From Rhodanobacter sp. ANJX3 (GTDB lineage: Bacteria; Pseudomonadota; Gammaproteobacteria; Xanthomonadales; Rhodanobacteraceae), in assembly GCF_014200755.1 (NCBI RefSeq), contig NZ_JACHCM010000003.1, positions 372,001 to 436,000 of the forward strand: DNA of 64,000 nt, given 5' to 3'. The notes below the pieces were generated by a model, which saw only the letters and a program-made list of their open reading frames with translations, had not been told where the DNA came from and did not search any database. The position numbers were made by a program, and so were the translations under genes. Shown here piece after piece: positions 27,267 to 35,911 of the stretch (its first letter is position 1; every line of letters starts with the position of its first letter).

Positions 27267-27365
27267 GGATTCCCGTCTAGCCGGCTATCTTCAGCGGCAA
27301 ACGCGAATCGGCGAACACTGTCGCAGCCACCCGATGCCCGAGCGCGGGTGGTGCGAATTCAGGCA

Positions 27366-28109
27366 TCAATGCGTGGAATTGGCCGGTGCCGGCGCGGCTG
27401 CGGGCACGGTTTCATTCGCAGCGGGAACGGCGGGCGTTTCCGGCGGCGGCGGTAGCGCGATCTCGGTGCTGTTCTGCTGGGCCTCCAGAGCGCGTATCTG
27501 CTGCTTCACCGCATCGAGCTGGCTGCTGGTATTGCGCAAGTCATTGCTCAACGAGACTGCCTGCTGCTGGGCCTGCTGCTGCTGCGCCGCGACCTGCTGC
27601 GATTGCTGCTGCTGGTGCGCGGCATCCTGTTGAAGGTTCTGCAGGCGCTGCTGGTTCAACGTCACCATCTGCTCGGCGTACTTGTTGCCCGCCTGCAGCC
27701 GCAAGGCATCGATATCCACCTCGGCCAGCTTTTCGGTCTGCGCGGCGAAGGCGCGATAGACATCGTCGGCGTTCTTCATCGAGTCGGTGCGGATCACGCG
27801 CCAGAACACCTTGTCGTGGAACAACGCCACGAAATAGGTGAGTTTTTCCGGCTGAAACAGCTCGCTGGCACCGTACTTACCATTGTAGGTGGTACGGATT
27901 TCCGTCAGCTGGTGCGTATCGACCAGATGCTGCAGGTACGCCACCGAGCTGCCGGACGTATCGGCAACGTCAGCGTTCGCCGATGGGGCCGGGGCCGTTA
28001 CGGGCACTGCCGGTGGTGCGGTGGCCGCCACGGAGAATACCGAAAAGCTGGCCAAAGCCAGGGCGATCGTCCCGTTCCGGACGCGTCGTGTGCCCGCGCT
28101 GCTGTTCAT
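27366..28109 (-). CDS. DUF2968 domain-containing exported protein
   Basis: A 247-residue protein with a signal peptide (GTIALALASFSVFSVAATA), then a DUF2968-like core: LVDTHQLTEIRTTYNGKYGA, FQPEKLTYFVALFHDKVFW and a long glutamine-rich coiled coil (QDAAHQQQQSQQVAAQQQQA) near residues 150-185. A proline/alanine-rich tail follows. The start at 28109 gives the signal peptide and follows GGGGA; a longer in-frame extension to 28850 overlaps tadG in another frame and is spurious. It lies 161 bases downstream of tadG on the same strand. DUF2968 proteins are uncharacterised; a cell-envelope or pilus-related role is only suggested by position. Confidence 0.85.
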   Translation of the reverse strand: MNSSAGTRRVRNGTIALALASFSVFSVAATAPPAVPVTAPAPSANADVADTSGSSVAYLQHLVDTHQLTEIRTTYNGKYGASELFQPEKLTYFVALFHDKVFWRVIRTDSMKNADDVYRAFAAQTEKLAEVDIDALRLQAGNKYAEQMVTLNQQRLQNLQQDAAHQQQQSQQVAAQQQQAQQQAVSLSNDLRNTSSQLDAVKQQIRALEAQQNSTEIALPPPPETPAVPAANETVPAAAPAPANSTH

Positions 28110-28270
28110 TGCGTTCGTCCCCTGCGTTCCCGGCGATTGTACGTTGGATGGTCGGCCAATAACGGCATCGAACGATGCGCCGGCCCTTTTCTTATTCGCC
28201 GAGTCTAAAGGCGCTGCACCGAGGGTCAAGTGGTTGTCGATCCACCGCAGCGCGCCACCTCGAATGCCGC

Positions 28271-30058
28271 TCAATACACCAGCTGGGCACTGGTATCGCA
28301 GTTGACCGAGCGCAGGTTGACCTGGGCCGTGCCGATATTGATGCCCAAAGTCTGCAGCAGCGGGCCGACCAGTGCGCTGTCCAGCGCTGAAAACACCGGT
28401 ACCAGAGCGGCCGATAGCGTAGCCAACAGCGGAGCCAAGGGTAGCGAGACCGAAGCACCCGCTAAAGTGAGCGTGGTTTTCAACGAGGTCGAACCCAGCA
28501 GGCTGCCAATCAGAGTGCCAAGAACCGCGGACGATGTGCCCGCCGTCTGCGTCATGTTGGGCTGTTGGGCAATGGGAACCGTCGGGTCGACGCTGAAGGT
28601 CAGAGGCGTGGCTGGATTGGTGGCGATCTGCACATTGGCCGATGCGGACAACTGGGCAATTTCGATGCCCAAGGCGAAAACGTTGACCAGGGGCGCCACG
28701 GTCCCGGCTGAAATAAGCGATGACCAGGACTCGCGGATGTTGTTGATGGCGCCAGCCGGTAACGTACCGAGAAACGCGTTCAATACGCCGGGCGCCGTGG
28801 TGATGGTCACGCTGTCCGAGTTCTGGCCGCCGCTGCCCGGCACATTGCATTCGAGCGCGGTTATCGTGCCGTCGGTGGGTGCCACCTCGAGATAAAGCGG
28901 AATACCCACCAGTGCCTGACCGGTGATCGGCGTACTCAGCGCAGAGATGTTCAAGGCCAGTCGAATTTGCGCGGTGTGTGCCACGGTGCCAACGCCACCT
29001 ACGCCGATCTGCGGCGGCTCGATAACGCTCATGGCCAGACTGACCGTTGCTACGCCCGGCACATTGACGCTCGTCGCAGGAAGCGCAACGGCGTTGGCGC
29101 TGTCGGCCGCCAGCAGAACGGCATTGAGTATGTCCAGCGCGTTGACGTTGGTATTCAACGCAACGTTGGGATCCTGGGTCGTCGCGTCGACGTTGAGGAT
29201 ATCGCCCAGGTTGATCGGAATATTGCCGAGCCGGGCTTCGATGAGGGCCACCTGCTGATTGACGAAGCCGATGTCGATGCCCGAACCACTGGCGCTCTGG
29301 TTGAGCGCATTCACGTAAGCCGTCAGAAAATCAGTGAGGCTGATCTGGCTCGTAAGAACGCCATTGACGGTGCCCACATCGACCGGCAGAGTCTTGACCA
29401 GATCAAGCAACGAAATATTGGCGTTGGCAATACCGTTGTAGCTCAGCAACTGCAGCCCCAGCGAGGAGCCAAGAGCCTGGTTGAGCAGTTGGCCCAACGG
29501 GCTGCTCGGATCGACGGTGAGCAAGCTGGACCCAACAGAAAACGATGCGATCGGCGGACCGCGGCTGATCGCAATAGCGGTGGCGCCGATGCTGTTGAAG
29601 TTGGCGAAGCCGAAAAACGGGATCAGCGGCAGGCTGGCCTGCACGCGCACCGCATTCAGCGGCAGCGTGGGCGTGACGCCGACAAAGTGCTGATCGCCCG
29701 GCTGGGTGCTGTCCCAATGGCCACAGTCGATCGTCAGCGTGCCGGTAAAACCGTTGTCGACCGTCGCATTGCCCAACGCCGCCGTGTTGCCGGTGTTGTC
29801 GGTCGAGCACGTCGCCAGCTGCTGGGCACCGGCCAGTGCGGCCAGATCGACCACCTTCTGCGTGTCGCGCTTGGCCCAGTACAGGTAACCGATTTCGACC
29901 AGTCCGAGCATGGCGACCAGACCTGCCAGCATCAGCATCATGGTGACCGCCATCGAGCCGCGCTGGCGCGCGCGGCCGCTGCGCGCAAAGACCAGCGTCG
30001 TGACCGCGCCGTCAGCAGAACGCTGCATTGCTCTCGTGCTCGGCGTGAGGGCGCTCAT
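28271..30058 (-). CDS. tadG: Flp/Tad pilus assembly protein TadG-like
   Basis: A 595-residue protein with an N-terminal TadE/TadG-type segment: basic leader (RSGRARQRGS), then one membrane helix (MMLMLAGLVAMLGLVEIGYLYW) and RDTQKVVDLAALAGAQQL, the usual TadG-like motif. The rest is a long, extracytoplasmic, small-residue-rich region (NANISLLDLVKTLPVDVGTV and similar) without a recognisable von Willebrand A domain. TadG proteins are minor pilin-like envelope components needed for Flp pilus assembly. It is 9 bases after the DUF3613 gene and ends the contiguous part of the tad locus. Confidence 0.86.
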   Translation of the reverse strand: MSALTPSTRAMQRSADGAVTTLVFARSGRARQRGSMAVTMMLMLAGLVAMLGLVEIGYLYWAKRDTQKVVDLAALAGAQQLATCSTDNTGNTAALGNATVDNGFTGTLTIDCGHWDSTQPGDQHFVGVTPTLPLNAVRVQASLPLIPFFGFANFNSIGATAIAISRGPPIASFSVGSSLLTVDPSSPLGQLLNQALGSSLGLQLLSYNGIANANISLLDLVKTLPVDVGTVNGVLTSQISLTDFLTAYVNALNQSASGSGIDIGFVNQQVALIEARLGNIPINLGDILNVDATTQDPNVALNTNVNALDILNAVLLAADSANAVALPATSVNVPGVATVSLAMSVIEPPQIGVGGVGTVAHTAQIRLALNISALSTPITGQALVGIPLYLEVAPTDGTITALECNVPGSGGQNSDSVTITTAPGVLNAFLGTLPAGAINNIRESWSSLISAGTVAPLVNVFALGIEIAQLSASANVQIATNPATPLTFSVDPTVPIAQQPNMTQTAGTSSAVLGTLIGSLLGSTSLKTTLTLAGASVSLPLAPLLATLSAALVPVFSALDSALVGPLLQTLGINIGTAQVNLRSVNCDTSAQLVY

Positions 30059-30067
30059 GATGATCCG

Positions 30068-30517
30068 TCACTGACCACCGGCATTGCCGTTGCTGTCTTT
30101 GCTCACCGCCGTTTTATAGAACTCTGGGATGTCGTGGCTGAAGCTTTTCAGATAGCGGTCGTAGCTGGCGCTGGCCTCCGCACCGAGCATCGGCAGGTGT
30201 TTGCCGGCCTGCGCGCCGTCGACCTGCATCTGCAGCAGACTGCGCGTGGTTTCGCCAATGACCGTGACAGGCGGCGGCGACTCGACGGCTCGGGGCGCTA
30301 TACCGCCTGAGCCGTACCCCCTTGGCGCGGGCGCAGCGCTCATGGCGACCGTCGATGGTGATGCCGAAGTAGGACTGCCCGATGCCGGCGCTACGGTACT
30401 GCCCTGCCCCATCATTTGCCCGGTCACCGGCGTTTGCTGGGCCATGGCCGCGGCCGGCAGAAAAAGCATGAGTGACCGCATGACCAAAGCGCGTGCGGGT
30501 ATCGAGGGAGTCTTCAT
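30068..30517 (-). CDS. DUF3613 domain-containing exported protein in tad locus
   Basis: A 149-residue protein with a signal peptide (MRSLMLFLPAAAMAQQ), a low-complexity Ser/Ala/Pro linker and a C-terminal DUF3613-like block with GETTRSLLQMQVDGAQAG and SASYDRYLKSFSHDIPEFY. This small domain recurs in tad loci of beta- and gammaproteobacteria; its function is unknown. Its ATG overlaps the stop of the TPR lipoprotein gene (ATGA), so it is translationally coupled, and tadG follows after 9 bases. A periplasmic location is expected. Confidence 0.85.
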   Translation of the reverse strand: MKTPSIPARALVMRSLMLFLPAAAMAQQTPVTGQMMGQGSTVAPASGSPTSASPSTVAMSAAPAPRGYGSGGIAPRAVESPPPVTVIGETTRSLLQMQVDGAQAGKHLPMLGAEASASYDRYLKSFSHDIPEFYKTAVSKDSNGNAGGQ

Positions 30518-31404
30518 GGATGCGCCTCGCTGCTCGTGGACGATGCGCCGAACCGTTCCAGCATCGACGGCGGTACGCCATCGCTCGGTTCGGCGGACGG
30601 CTGGCTTGCCGAAGGGTCGGTGCTCGAAGCAGCGGCGGTCGTCGGCCGATGGATCGACAACGACGCAACGACCCTCGGATGCGCCGGTGGCTTCGGCTGC
30701 AGCTGCGCCGCCAGCGTGCGCACCTGCTGGCGCGCGGCCTCCGGCAGATTGGCCTGCTGCATCGTCGCGTCGGCCTGGGCGTCATCGTTGTCGAGCAGCA
30801 TCCACAGCACCAGATTGGACACCGCCTTGACGTTGCTTGGTGCCAGTTCGGCCGCCTTGGCCAGCGGCTCGTGCGCGCTGGTCACCTGGCCGGCGCGCAG
30901 GCGCTGGTAGCCCAGGTCGCCCAGATAATCCACGTTGACCGGATCCCGTTGCACGGCCTGGGACAGCGCTTCTTCGGCAGCGGCATTCTGCTGCTGCTCC
31001 GCCGCGATGATACCCAGGCCATGCCACGCAGCCGCAGCCTGATCGGTATGCACCAACGCCTGGTAGAGCGCTTTCGCCGCGTCCGCCTGTCCGGTTTTGC
31101 GCAAGGCGTCGGCCTGCAGGCGGCGCAACTCCGGCGAGTCGCCGTAGCGCTGACGATACGCATCGATATTCGCCAGCGATGCGTAATACGCGCCCTGCTG
31201 CTGCATCTGCCGGATCAGATCCAGATACATCGGCTTGCTGTTCCTGTCGCTCGGCGCCGCCGGCTCGGACGCCAGTTCGGGCTGAACGTGATTGAGGTAG
31301 CCCCCGTGACTGGCGCAGGCCCCGAGCAGCAGCGACGCTGCCAGCACGGCCATCGAATAGGCCTGTCGCGCAGGCCAGGCATGTCGCGATGGCGATAAGG
31401 TCAT
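30514..31404 (-). CDS. tadD: TPR lipoprotein, TadD-like pilus assembly protein
   Basis: A 296-residue lipoprotein. The lipobox is LLLGAC near residue 28, followed by about five tetratricopeptide-like repeats (DALRKTGQADAAKALYQALV, WHGLGIIAAEQQQNAAAEEA, GDLGYQRLRAGQVTSAHEPL) and a Ser/Pro-rich C-terminal tail. TadD proteins are TPR outer-membrane lipoproteins thought to help secretin assembly. The start at 31404 is chosen because it gives the lipoprotein signal; a longer frame to 32169 overlaps tadC and is spurious. It starts 3 bases after the tadC stop and its own stop overlaps the next gene by four bases. Confidence 0.9.
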   Translation of the reverse strand: MTLSPSRHAWPARQAYSMAVLAASLLLGACASHGGYLNHVQPELASEPAAPSDRNSKPMYLDLIRQMQQQGAYYASLANIDAYRQRYGDSPELRRLQADALRKTGQADAAKALYQALVHTDQAAAAWHGLGIIAAEQQQNAAAEEALSQAVQRDPVNVDYLGDLGYQRLRAGQVTSAHEPLAKAAELAPSNVKAVSNLVLWMLLDNDDAQADATMQQANLPEAARQQVRTLAAQLQPKPPAHPRVVASLSIHRPTTAAASSTDPSASQPSAEPSDGVPPSMLERFGASSTSSEAHP

Positions 31405-31406
31405 GG

Positions 31407-32363
31407 TCAATGTCCTCTCAGCTTGGTCATGGTGCCGATCAGCGAAACGATGGCCGGCCCGGCAAGCACCGCCATCAGCGCCGGCAGCAGGGCCAGCATC
31501 ATGACCAAGGTCATTTTTACCGAGAGCTTTCCGGTCTTTTCTTTCATGTTCAGCTTGCGCTGCTCGCGCAGCCGCTCCGCAAATTCGCGCAGCGGCTCCT
31601 GCACCGCGCCGCCGTGCTGATGCACCTGCAGAATCATTTGCACCAGGCTTTTCAGATCCGCGTTGTCGAACGATTCGGCCAGACGGCGTAGCGACTGCTC
31701 GCGCGGCCGGCCGTGCGCGTAGGACATATTGGCCTCGCGAATCTCCCGACCGAGTACCGGAATCACCACCCGAAAACGCTCGGCAATCGTCTGCAGGCTC
31801 TGATCCATGCTGAAACCGATGCCCTGCAGCAAGCGCAGCAGATCGATCAGCAGTGGCAGCTCGTTGTCGACACGCTTGCGCAGACGCGCCGCCCAGGAAC
31901 TCAAAAAGAGCTTCGGCAGCAGCAAACCCGCCGCCAGGCCGGCCAGCAGCTCGACAAACCCGCGCGCGCCGGAAGGGTGCAGCAAAACCAGCACGATGAC
32001 CGGAAACAGCAGCGCCATCACCAGGCGCAGACCCAGAAAAAGCGCGCGGCCCGATGTGGTGTTGTGATTGGTCTGGTCCAGTAACAGCAGATCTTCCTTG
32101 GCCAGCAGCGCCTTGCCGAGGTGACCGTCCTCGACGTGCGTGCCGATCGACTCCAGCCAACGCCGGCACCTGCGCCAGAACGTAACCAACGCGCCCGCCT
32201 CCTCGTCGGCTTGCGCACCTCGACGAAGCACGCGCGCCAGCGCTTCGTTGATCACCTGCTCATGCTGATCGCTTTGCCGCACGCGGTTCAGCAGGCCCCA
32301 GGCCACGAGGGCCAGCGCCAAGGCCAGCACGAAAACCGCCGATGCGAGCAGGAATTCAGCCAT
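31407..32363 (-). CDS. tadC: Type II secretion F-domain protein TadC
   Basis: A 318-residue inner-membrane protein with a T2SSF (GspF/TadC) domain: LPLLIDLLRLLQGIGFSMDQ, VIPVLGREIREANMSYAHG, and flanking hydrophobic segments at the N-terminus (FLLASAVFVLALALALVAW) and C-terminus. TadB and TadC form the platform beneath the Flp pilus and couple to the ATPase. The start at 32363 (MAEFLLASAV) is preferred to an in-frame ATG at 32393, which would overlap tadB's stop. It is preceded by GGGAG about 11 bases upstream. Within the tad operon, between tadB and tadD. Confidence 0.94.
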   Translation of the reverse strand: MAEFLLASAVFVLALALALVAWGLLNRVRQSDQHEQVINEALARVLRRGAQADEEAGALVTFWRRCRRWLESIGTHVEDGHLGKALLAKEDLLLLDQTNHNTTSGRALFLGLRLVMALLFPVIVLVLLHPSGARGFVELLAGLAAGLLLPKLFLSSWAARLRKRVDNELPLLIDLLRLLQGIGFSMDQSLQTIAERFRVVIPVLGREIREANMSYAHGRPREQSLRRLAESFDNADLKSLVQMILQVHQHGGAVQEPLREFAERLREQRKLNMKEKTGKLSVKMTLVMMLALLPALMAVLAGPAIVSLIGTMTKLRGH

Positions 32364-32399
32364 CGCGAGACACACTCCCATGCGCCAAGGCAAAGACCA

Positions 32400-33326
32400 T
32401 CACAGCGACTTCGCCAGCCGGTAAAGCAGAAAGCCGCCGAACAATTCCATGACCAGGGCGATCAGCAGAATTTTGCGACCTAGCGACTCGGTAAACATCG
32501 GATGGAAAAAAGCCGGATTCAGCAGCGATAGGATGATCGCGACCGCCACCGGCAGAAGACCCAGCACCCAGGCCGACATGCGCGTCTCGGCGGTAATCGC
32601 CCTCAGCTCGTGCTGGGCCTGATCCAGATCGCGCATGAAGTCGCTCATGCGCTGCACGATATGATCGGCCCGCCCACCGATACGCACCGCCGTACCCAGC
32701 ACGACTTGCAGCAGTTGCAGGGCCTCCAGCCGATAAGGCTGCGATGCCAGCTGCAGCGCCTGATCGAGATCCATGCCGCTGCGCACGGAAACCATGGTGC
32801 GATCGAGCACGCTGCGAAGCGGCAAGGGCACCGTACTCGACGCCGTCTGGAAGGCCATCGGCAAACTGTTGCCGATCGTGGCCAGGCGTACGACGCCGTC
32901 GAGAAAATCGGGCAGTTGGTGAATCATCTGCCGGCGCTGTTTTTCGATACGCCCACGCAGCCACAGCCATACAAGCAGTGAGTACGCCACCAGCAGTACA
33001 GGCATCGCCCACAGCGTACCGATGCGCCAGGCGCCGAGCCACGCCAGCCCCAGACCCAGCATCGCCAGTTGAACCGGCAGACGCCAACCGGTCGGCAGAC
33101 CCGCGCGCAAAAAGAGGCTGTCGGTCGGCAGCGCCTGCGACCGCATCGGCTTGCCCGCGGCGACAGCGGGCAGCGGCGGCGCAACATGCGCCCGGCTGGC
33201 GAGGCTGCGCTCGATGAACTCCGCGCTTCGACGCCGCTGCTGTCGCGCAGTGCTGCCCCACCACAGTTCGACGGCGCCAGCCATGAGCAGCGAGACCATG
33301 CTGAGCAGCGCCAGCGTGAGGATCAT
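32400..33326 (-). CDS. tadB: Type II secretion F-domain protein TadB
   Basis: A 308-residue inner-membrane protein. An N-terminal helix ([20 protein letters not shown]) and a central hydrophobic pair precede the T2SSF domain (MIHQLPDFLDGVVRLATIGN, SVRSGMDLDQALQLASQ, TAVRIGGRADHIVQRMSDF), with C-terminal membrane segments. It pairs with TadC as the pilus platform. Its ATG overlaps the stop of the ATPase gene by four bases (ATGA), which fixes the start at 33326; the longer open frame to 33629 reads into tadA out of phase. Confidence 0.95.
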   Translation of the reverse strand: MILTLALLSMVSLLMAGAVELWWGSTARQQRRRSAEFIERSLASRAHVAPPLPAVAAGKPMRSQALPTDSLFLRAGLPTGWRLPVQLAMLGLGLAWLGAWRIGTLWAMPVLLVAYSLLVWLWLRGRIEKQRRQMIHQLPDFLDGVVRLATIGNSLPMAFQTASSTVPLPLRSVLDRTMVSVRSGMDLDQALQLASQPYRLEALQLLQVVLGTAVRIGGRADHIVQRMSDFMRDLDQAQHELRAITAETRMSAWVLGLLPVAVAIILSLLNPAFFHPMFTESLGRKILLIALVMELFGGFLLYRLAKSL

Positions 33327-34618
33327 CCATGCACCTCCATCGCGGTGCGCTGGAGAAACTCCCGAAACGGGTGCAATTTGTACGTGTGCGGATGAAAGCC
33401 CAGAGCGGGCCAGCGGTTCCGCTCGCTGCCGTTGGTGTCGACAAACATCTCGTGGTGAAACATCTCCTGCGTGGTGATGATCCTGTCGGTCAGGCCAATC
33501 ACCTCCGTTACCGACGAGATCACGCGATGGCCGTTGCTCAGACGCGCTATCTGGATGACAAAGTCGATCGCGCTGGCGATCTGCCGACGCAGGCTGTCTT
33601 CGCTGCCCTGAAAGCCGGCGAATCCGCATAGCATTTCCAATCGGCTCAGCGCATCGCGCGCCGAATTGGCATGGATGGTGGACATCGAACCGTCGTGACC
33701 GGTGTTCATGGCCTGCAGCATTTCCAGCACTTCGGCGCCGCGTACCTCGCCGACCACGATGCGATCGGGCCGCATGCGCAGACTGTTGCGCAGCAGATCG
33801 CGGGTGGTCACCGCGCCGCTGCCGTCAAAGCCGCCGATCCGGCTTTCCAGCCGCACCACGTGCGGGTGGTTGAGCGACAGCTCGGCGGTGTCCTCGATGG
33901 TGACCACGCGTTCGTTCAACGGGATATAGCTCGCTAGCGCGTTGAGCAGCGAGGTCTTGCCCGAGCTGGTGCCGCCGGAAATCAGAATATTGCAGCGGCT
34001 TTCCACCGCCGCCTGCAGCAGCGCACGCAGGTTGTGGTCGAACGCGCCGCGCGCCATCAGGTCGTCGGGCGTGAACGGATCCTGGCGAAACTTGCGGATC
34101 GAGACGCTCGGCCCGCTCACCGCCAGCGGCTCGATGATCGCATTGAGGCGGCCGCCGTTGGCCATGCGCGCATCGACCATGGGGTTGGCTTCATCCAGCC
34201 GCCGCCCCAGCGGCGCGAGGATGCGGCGAACGATGCGCAATACGTGGCGGTTGTCGCTGAAACGCACCGGCTCGCGCTTGAGCACGCCGTGGCGCGAGAC
34301 GTACACGTCCTGATAGCCGTTGACCAGAATGTCCTCGACCTCGGGATCGGACAGCAGATCGTCAAGCGGGCCGTATCCGGTCAACTCCTTGAGCAGCGCC
34401 GAGGCCACCTTCTGCACTTCGCTTTCGTTGATCGGGATGCGCCATTCCTGCACGAAAGCGTTGGTTTCGATGCCGACGTATTTGCTCGCCGTAGCCTGCG
34501 ACCAAGTCGCAATGTCGAGGCGCTGATCCTCGATGCGGTTCAGCAGGAATTCGTGCGCGGCCGATACCGTGTCGTGAAACTGCTGGGTGTGTTCGAAAGG
34601 GATCAGATCGATATCCAT
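33323..34618 (-). CDS. tadA: Flp/Tad pilus assembly ATPase TadA/CpaF
   Basis: A 431-residue secretion ATPase of the GspE/VirB11 superfamily (CpaF/TadA group). The Walker A motif is GGTSSGKTS with Lys at about residue 221. The Asp box ([11 protein letters not shown]), Walker B region ([20 protein letters not shown]) and His box ([15 protein letters not shown]) follow. The N-terminal domain has [20 protein letters not shown], a CpaF hallmark. It powers Flp pilus extension and retraction. It lies between the CpaE-like gene and tadB, overlapping tadB by four bases. Confidence 0.97.
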   Translation of the reverse strand: MDIDLIPFEHTQQFHDTVSAAHEFLLNRIEDQRLDIATWSQATASKYVGIETNAFVQEWRIPINESEVQKVASALLKELTGYGPLDDLLSDPEVEDILVNGYQDVYVSRHGVLKREPVRFSDNRHVLRIVRRILAPLGRRLDEANPMVDARMANGGRLNAIIEPLAVSGPSVSIRKFRQDPFTPDDLMARGAFDHNLRALLQAAVESRCNILISGGTSSGKTSLLNALASYIPLNERVVTIEDTAELSLNHPHVVRLESRIGGFDGSGAVTTRDLLRNSLRMRPDRIVVGEVRGAEVLEMLQAMNTGHDGSMSTIHANSARDALSRLEMLCGFAGFQGSEDSLRRQIASAIDFVIQIARLSNGHRVISSVTEVIGLTDRIITTQEMFHHEMFVDTNGSERNRWPALGFHPHTYKLHPFREFLQRTAMEVHG

Positions 34619-34619
34619 C

Positions 34620-35894
34620 TCACCGGCCCTTCCTGTCGATCAGCTTTTTCCACCAGGCACGTTCGTTCGTCGACGCATCGGCTACCTGCAGCCGCCCGAG
34701 CAGGCCCTTCAAGGCCCGCACATACAAGTCGCGTGGCGAGGTCTGATGCAGTAGCTGGCCCTGATTGGCGCTGCCGCGCAGCGCGCGCGAACGCTCCGGC
34801 AACAGCGCCAGCAGCGGCAGGTTGAAACGGCTGGCGATCTGCGCGGCGGTGACGCCGTCATTCGGGTCGTGCCGGTTGACGACCAGGGACAGCCGTGCAT
34901 CGCGCATGGCGCGAGCGTCGAGCTGCCGCAGGATGGCATCCAACGACATCATGGCGCCAATGCTCTGGTCGACGACCAGCCATATTTCATCGGCTTCGCG
35001 CAGCAGGGGCAGCGGCACTTCCGAAACGGGCAGGCCGCCAACATCGGTCAACAGCAGATCGAAATGCAGGCGCAGACGATCGAGCAGCACCGGCAGCTCG
35101 GCCGTGTCGGCCGGTTTCTCCAGCGTACCGGCCGTCTGCGACAGCACCGACAGCCGGCCGTCATGCGTGCTGAAAGCCGTACTGATCAACGTGGCGTCGA
35201 TACGACGGGCGCTCTTCAGCGCATTTTCGTAGTGGAATTCGTTGGGCAGGCTGAGATAGAGCGCCGCGTCACCCGCCGGACGGCCGAGATCCAGCAACAG
35301 CACCTGCACGCCCGCGGCATCGGATGGCGCACCTTTCGCCGGTGATTTTTCCGAACTCGCCAGCGAACCCAGGTGTGCGGCCAGCGTGCTGGTACCCATG
35401 CCCGCACGCACGCCGAGCAGCAGCACAAGCCGTCCGCGCGAACGCGGCACCGGCGCGGGCGTCGCGGCGGGGCTTCGCACTTCGCAGTTCATTCTCGCCA
35501 GCAGTTCGCTAATGTCTTCGTCCTTGGCATCGATGTCGAGAAATTCATTCACGCCGGCGCGCATCGCCGCCAGCACCACGCCGGCCTTGTCGTTGCCCAG
35601 CGAACCGACCGCCAGCAGCGAAACGCCCGGTGTGCCGTCGATCAGCCGGCGTGCGAGCATGGACGAGTGCTCGGCCTGCATCAGCGAGTAATCCAGCAGC
35701 ACCAGCGGCGAGCCGGGCAGATGCACCGGCTCGCCGGTGCCGCCGATATCGCGCGTGTCGACCCAGTGCACGTTCGCCATGTGTCGCAGCCGCGTCGCCA
35801 CATGCTTGGCGCGCTTTTCGTCGGAGGAGTAGAACGGAAGATCCACGCCGAGCTCCGGCCTGTTGATCGAATAAAGCATCGGGCGTGTCTGCAT
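34620..35894 (-). CDS. cpaE: CpaE/TadZ-like pilus localisation protein with degenerate Walker A
   Basis: A 424-residue protein with an N-terminal receiver-like region (about 1-150; LLAVGSLGNDKAGVVLAAMR) and a C-terminal ParA/MinD-type ATPase-like domain (LVLLLGVRAGMGTSTLAAH, LLLDLGRPAGDAAL, EIWLVVDQSIG). The deviant Walker A reads GVRAGMGTSTLA: the signature lysines of KGGxGKS/T are absent, as in atypical TadZ proteins. CpaE/TadZ localises the pilus machine to the pole. The ATG at 35894 follows AGGAG with a good spacer and is chosen over an in-frame ATG at 35972 lying within the secretin gene. Confidence 0.9.
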   Translation of the reverse strand: MQTRPMLYSINRPELGVDLPFYSSDEKRAKHVATRLRHMANVHWVDTRDIGGTGEPVHLPGSPLVLLDYSLMQAEHSSMLARRLIDGTPGVSLLAVGSLGNDKAGVVLAAMRAGVNEFLDIDAKDEDISELLARMNCEVRSPAATPAPVPRSRGRLVLLLGVRAGMGTSTLAAHLGSLASSEKSPAKGAPSDAAGVQVLLLDLGRPAGDAALYLSLPNEFHYENALKSARRIDATLISTAFSTHDGRLSVLSQTAGTLEKPADTAELPVLLDRLRLHFDLLLTDVGGLPVSEVPLPLLREADEIWLVVDQSIGAMMSLDAILRQLDARAMRDARLSLVVNRHDPNDGVTAAQIASRFNLPLLALLPERSRALRGSANQGQLLHQTSPRDLYVRALKGLLGRLQVADASTNERAWWKKLIDRKGR

Positions 35895-35911
35895 GATCGT
35901 TACTCCTGCCT

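Noticed and set aside
28110-28850. N-terminal extension of the DUF2968 gene
   Set aside because: The extension overlaps tadG out of frame, and a signal peptide starts at 28109.
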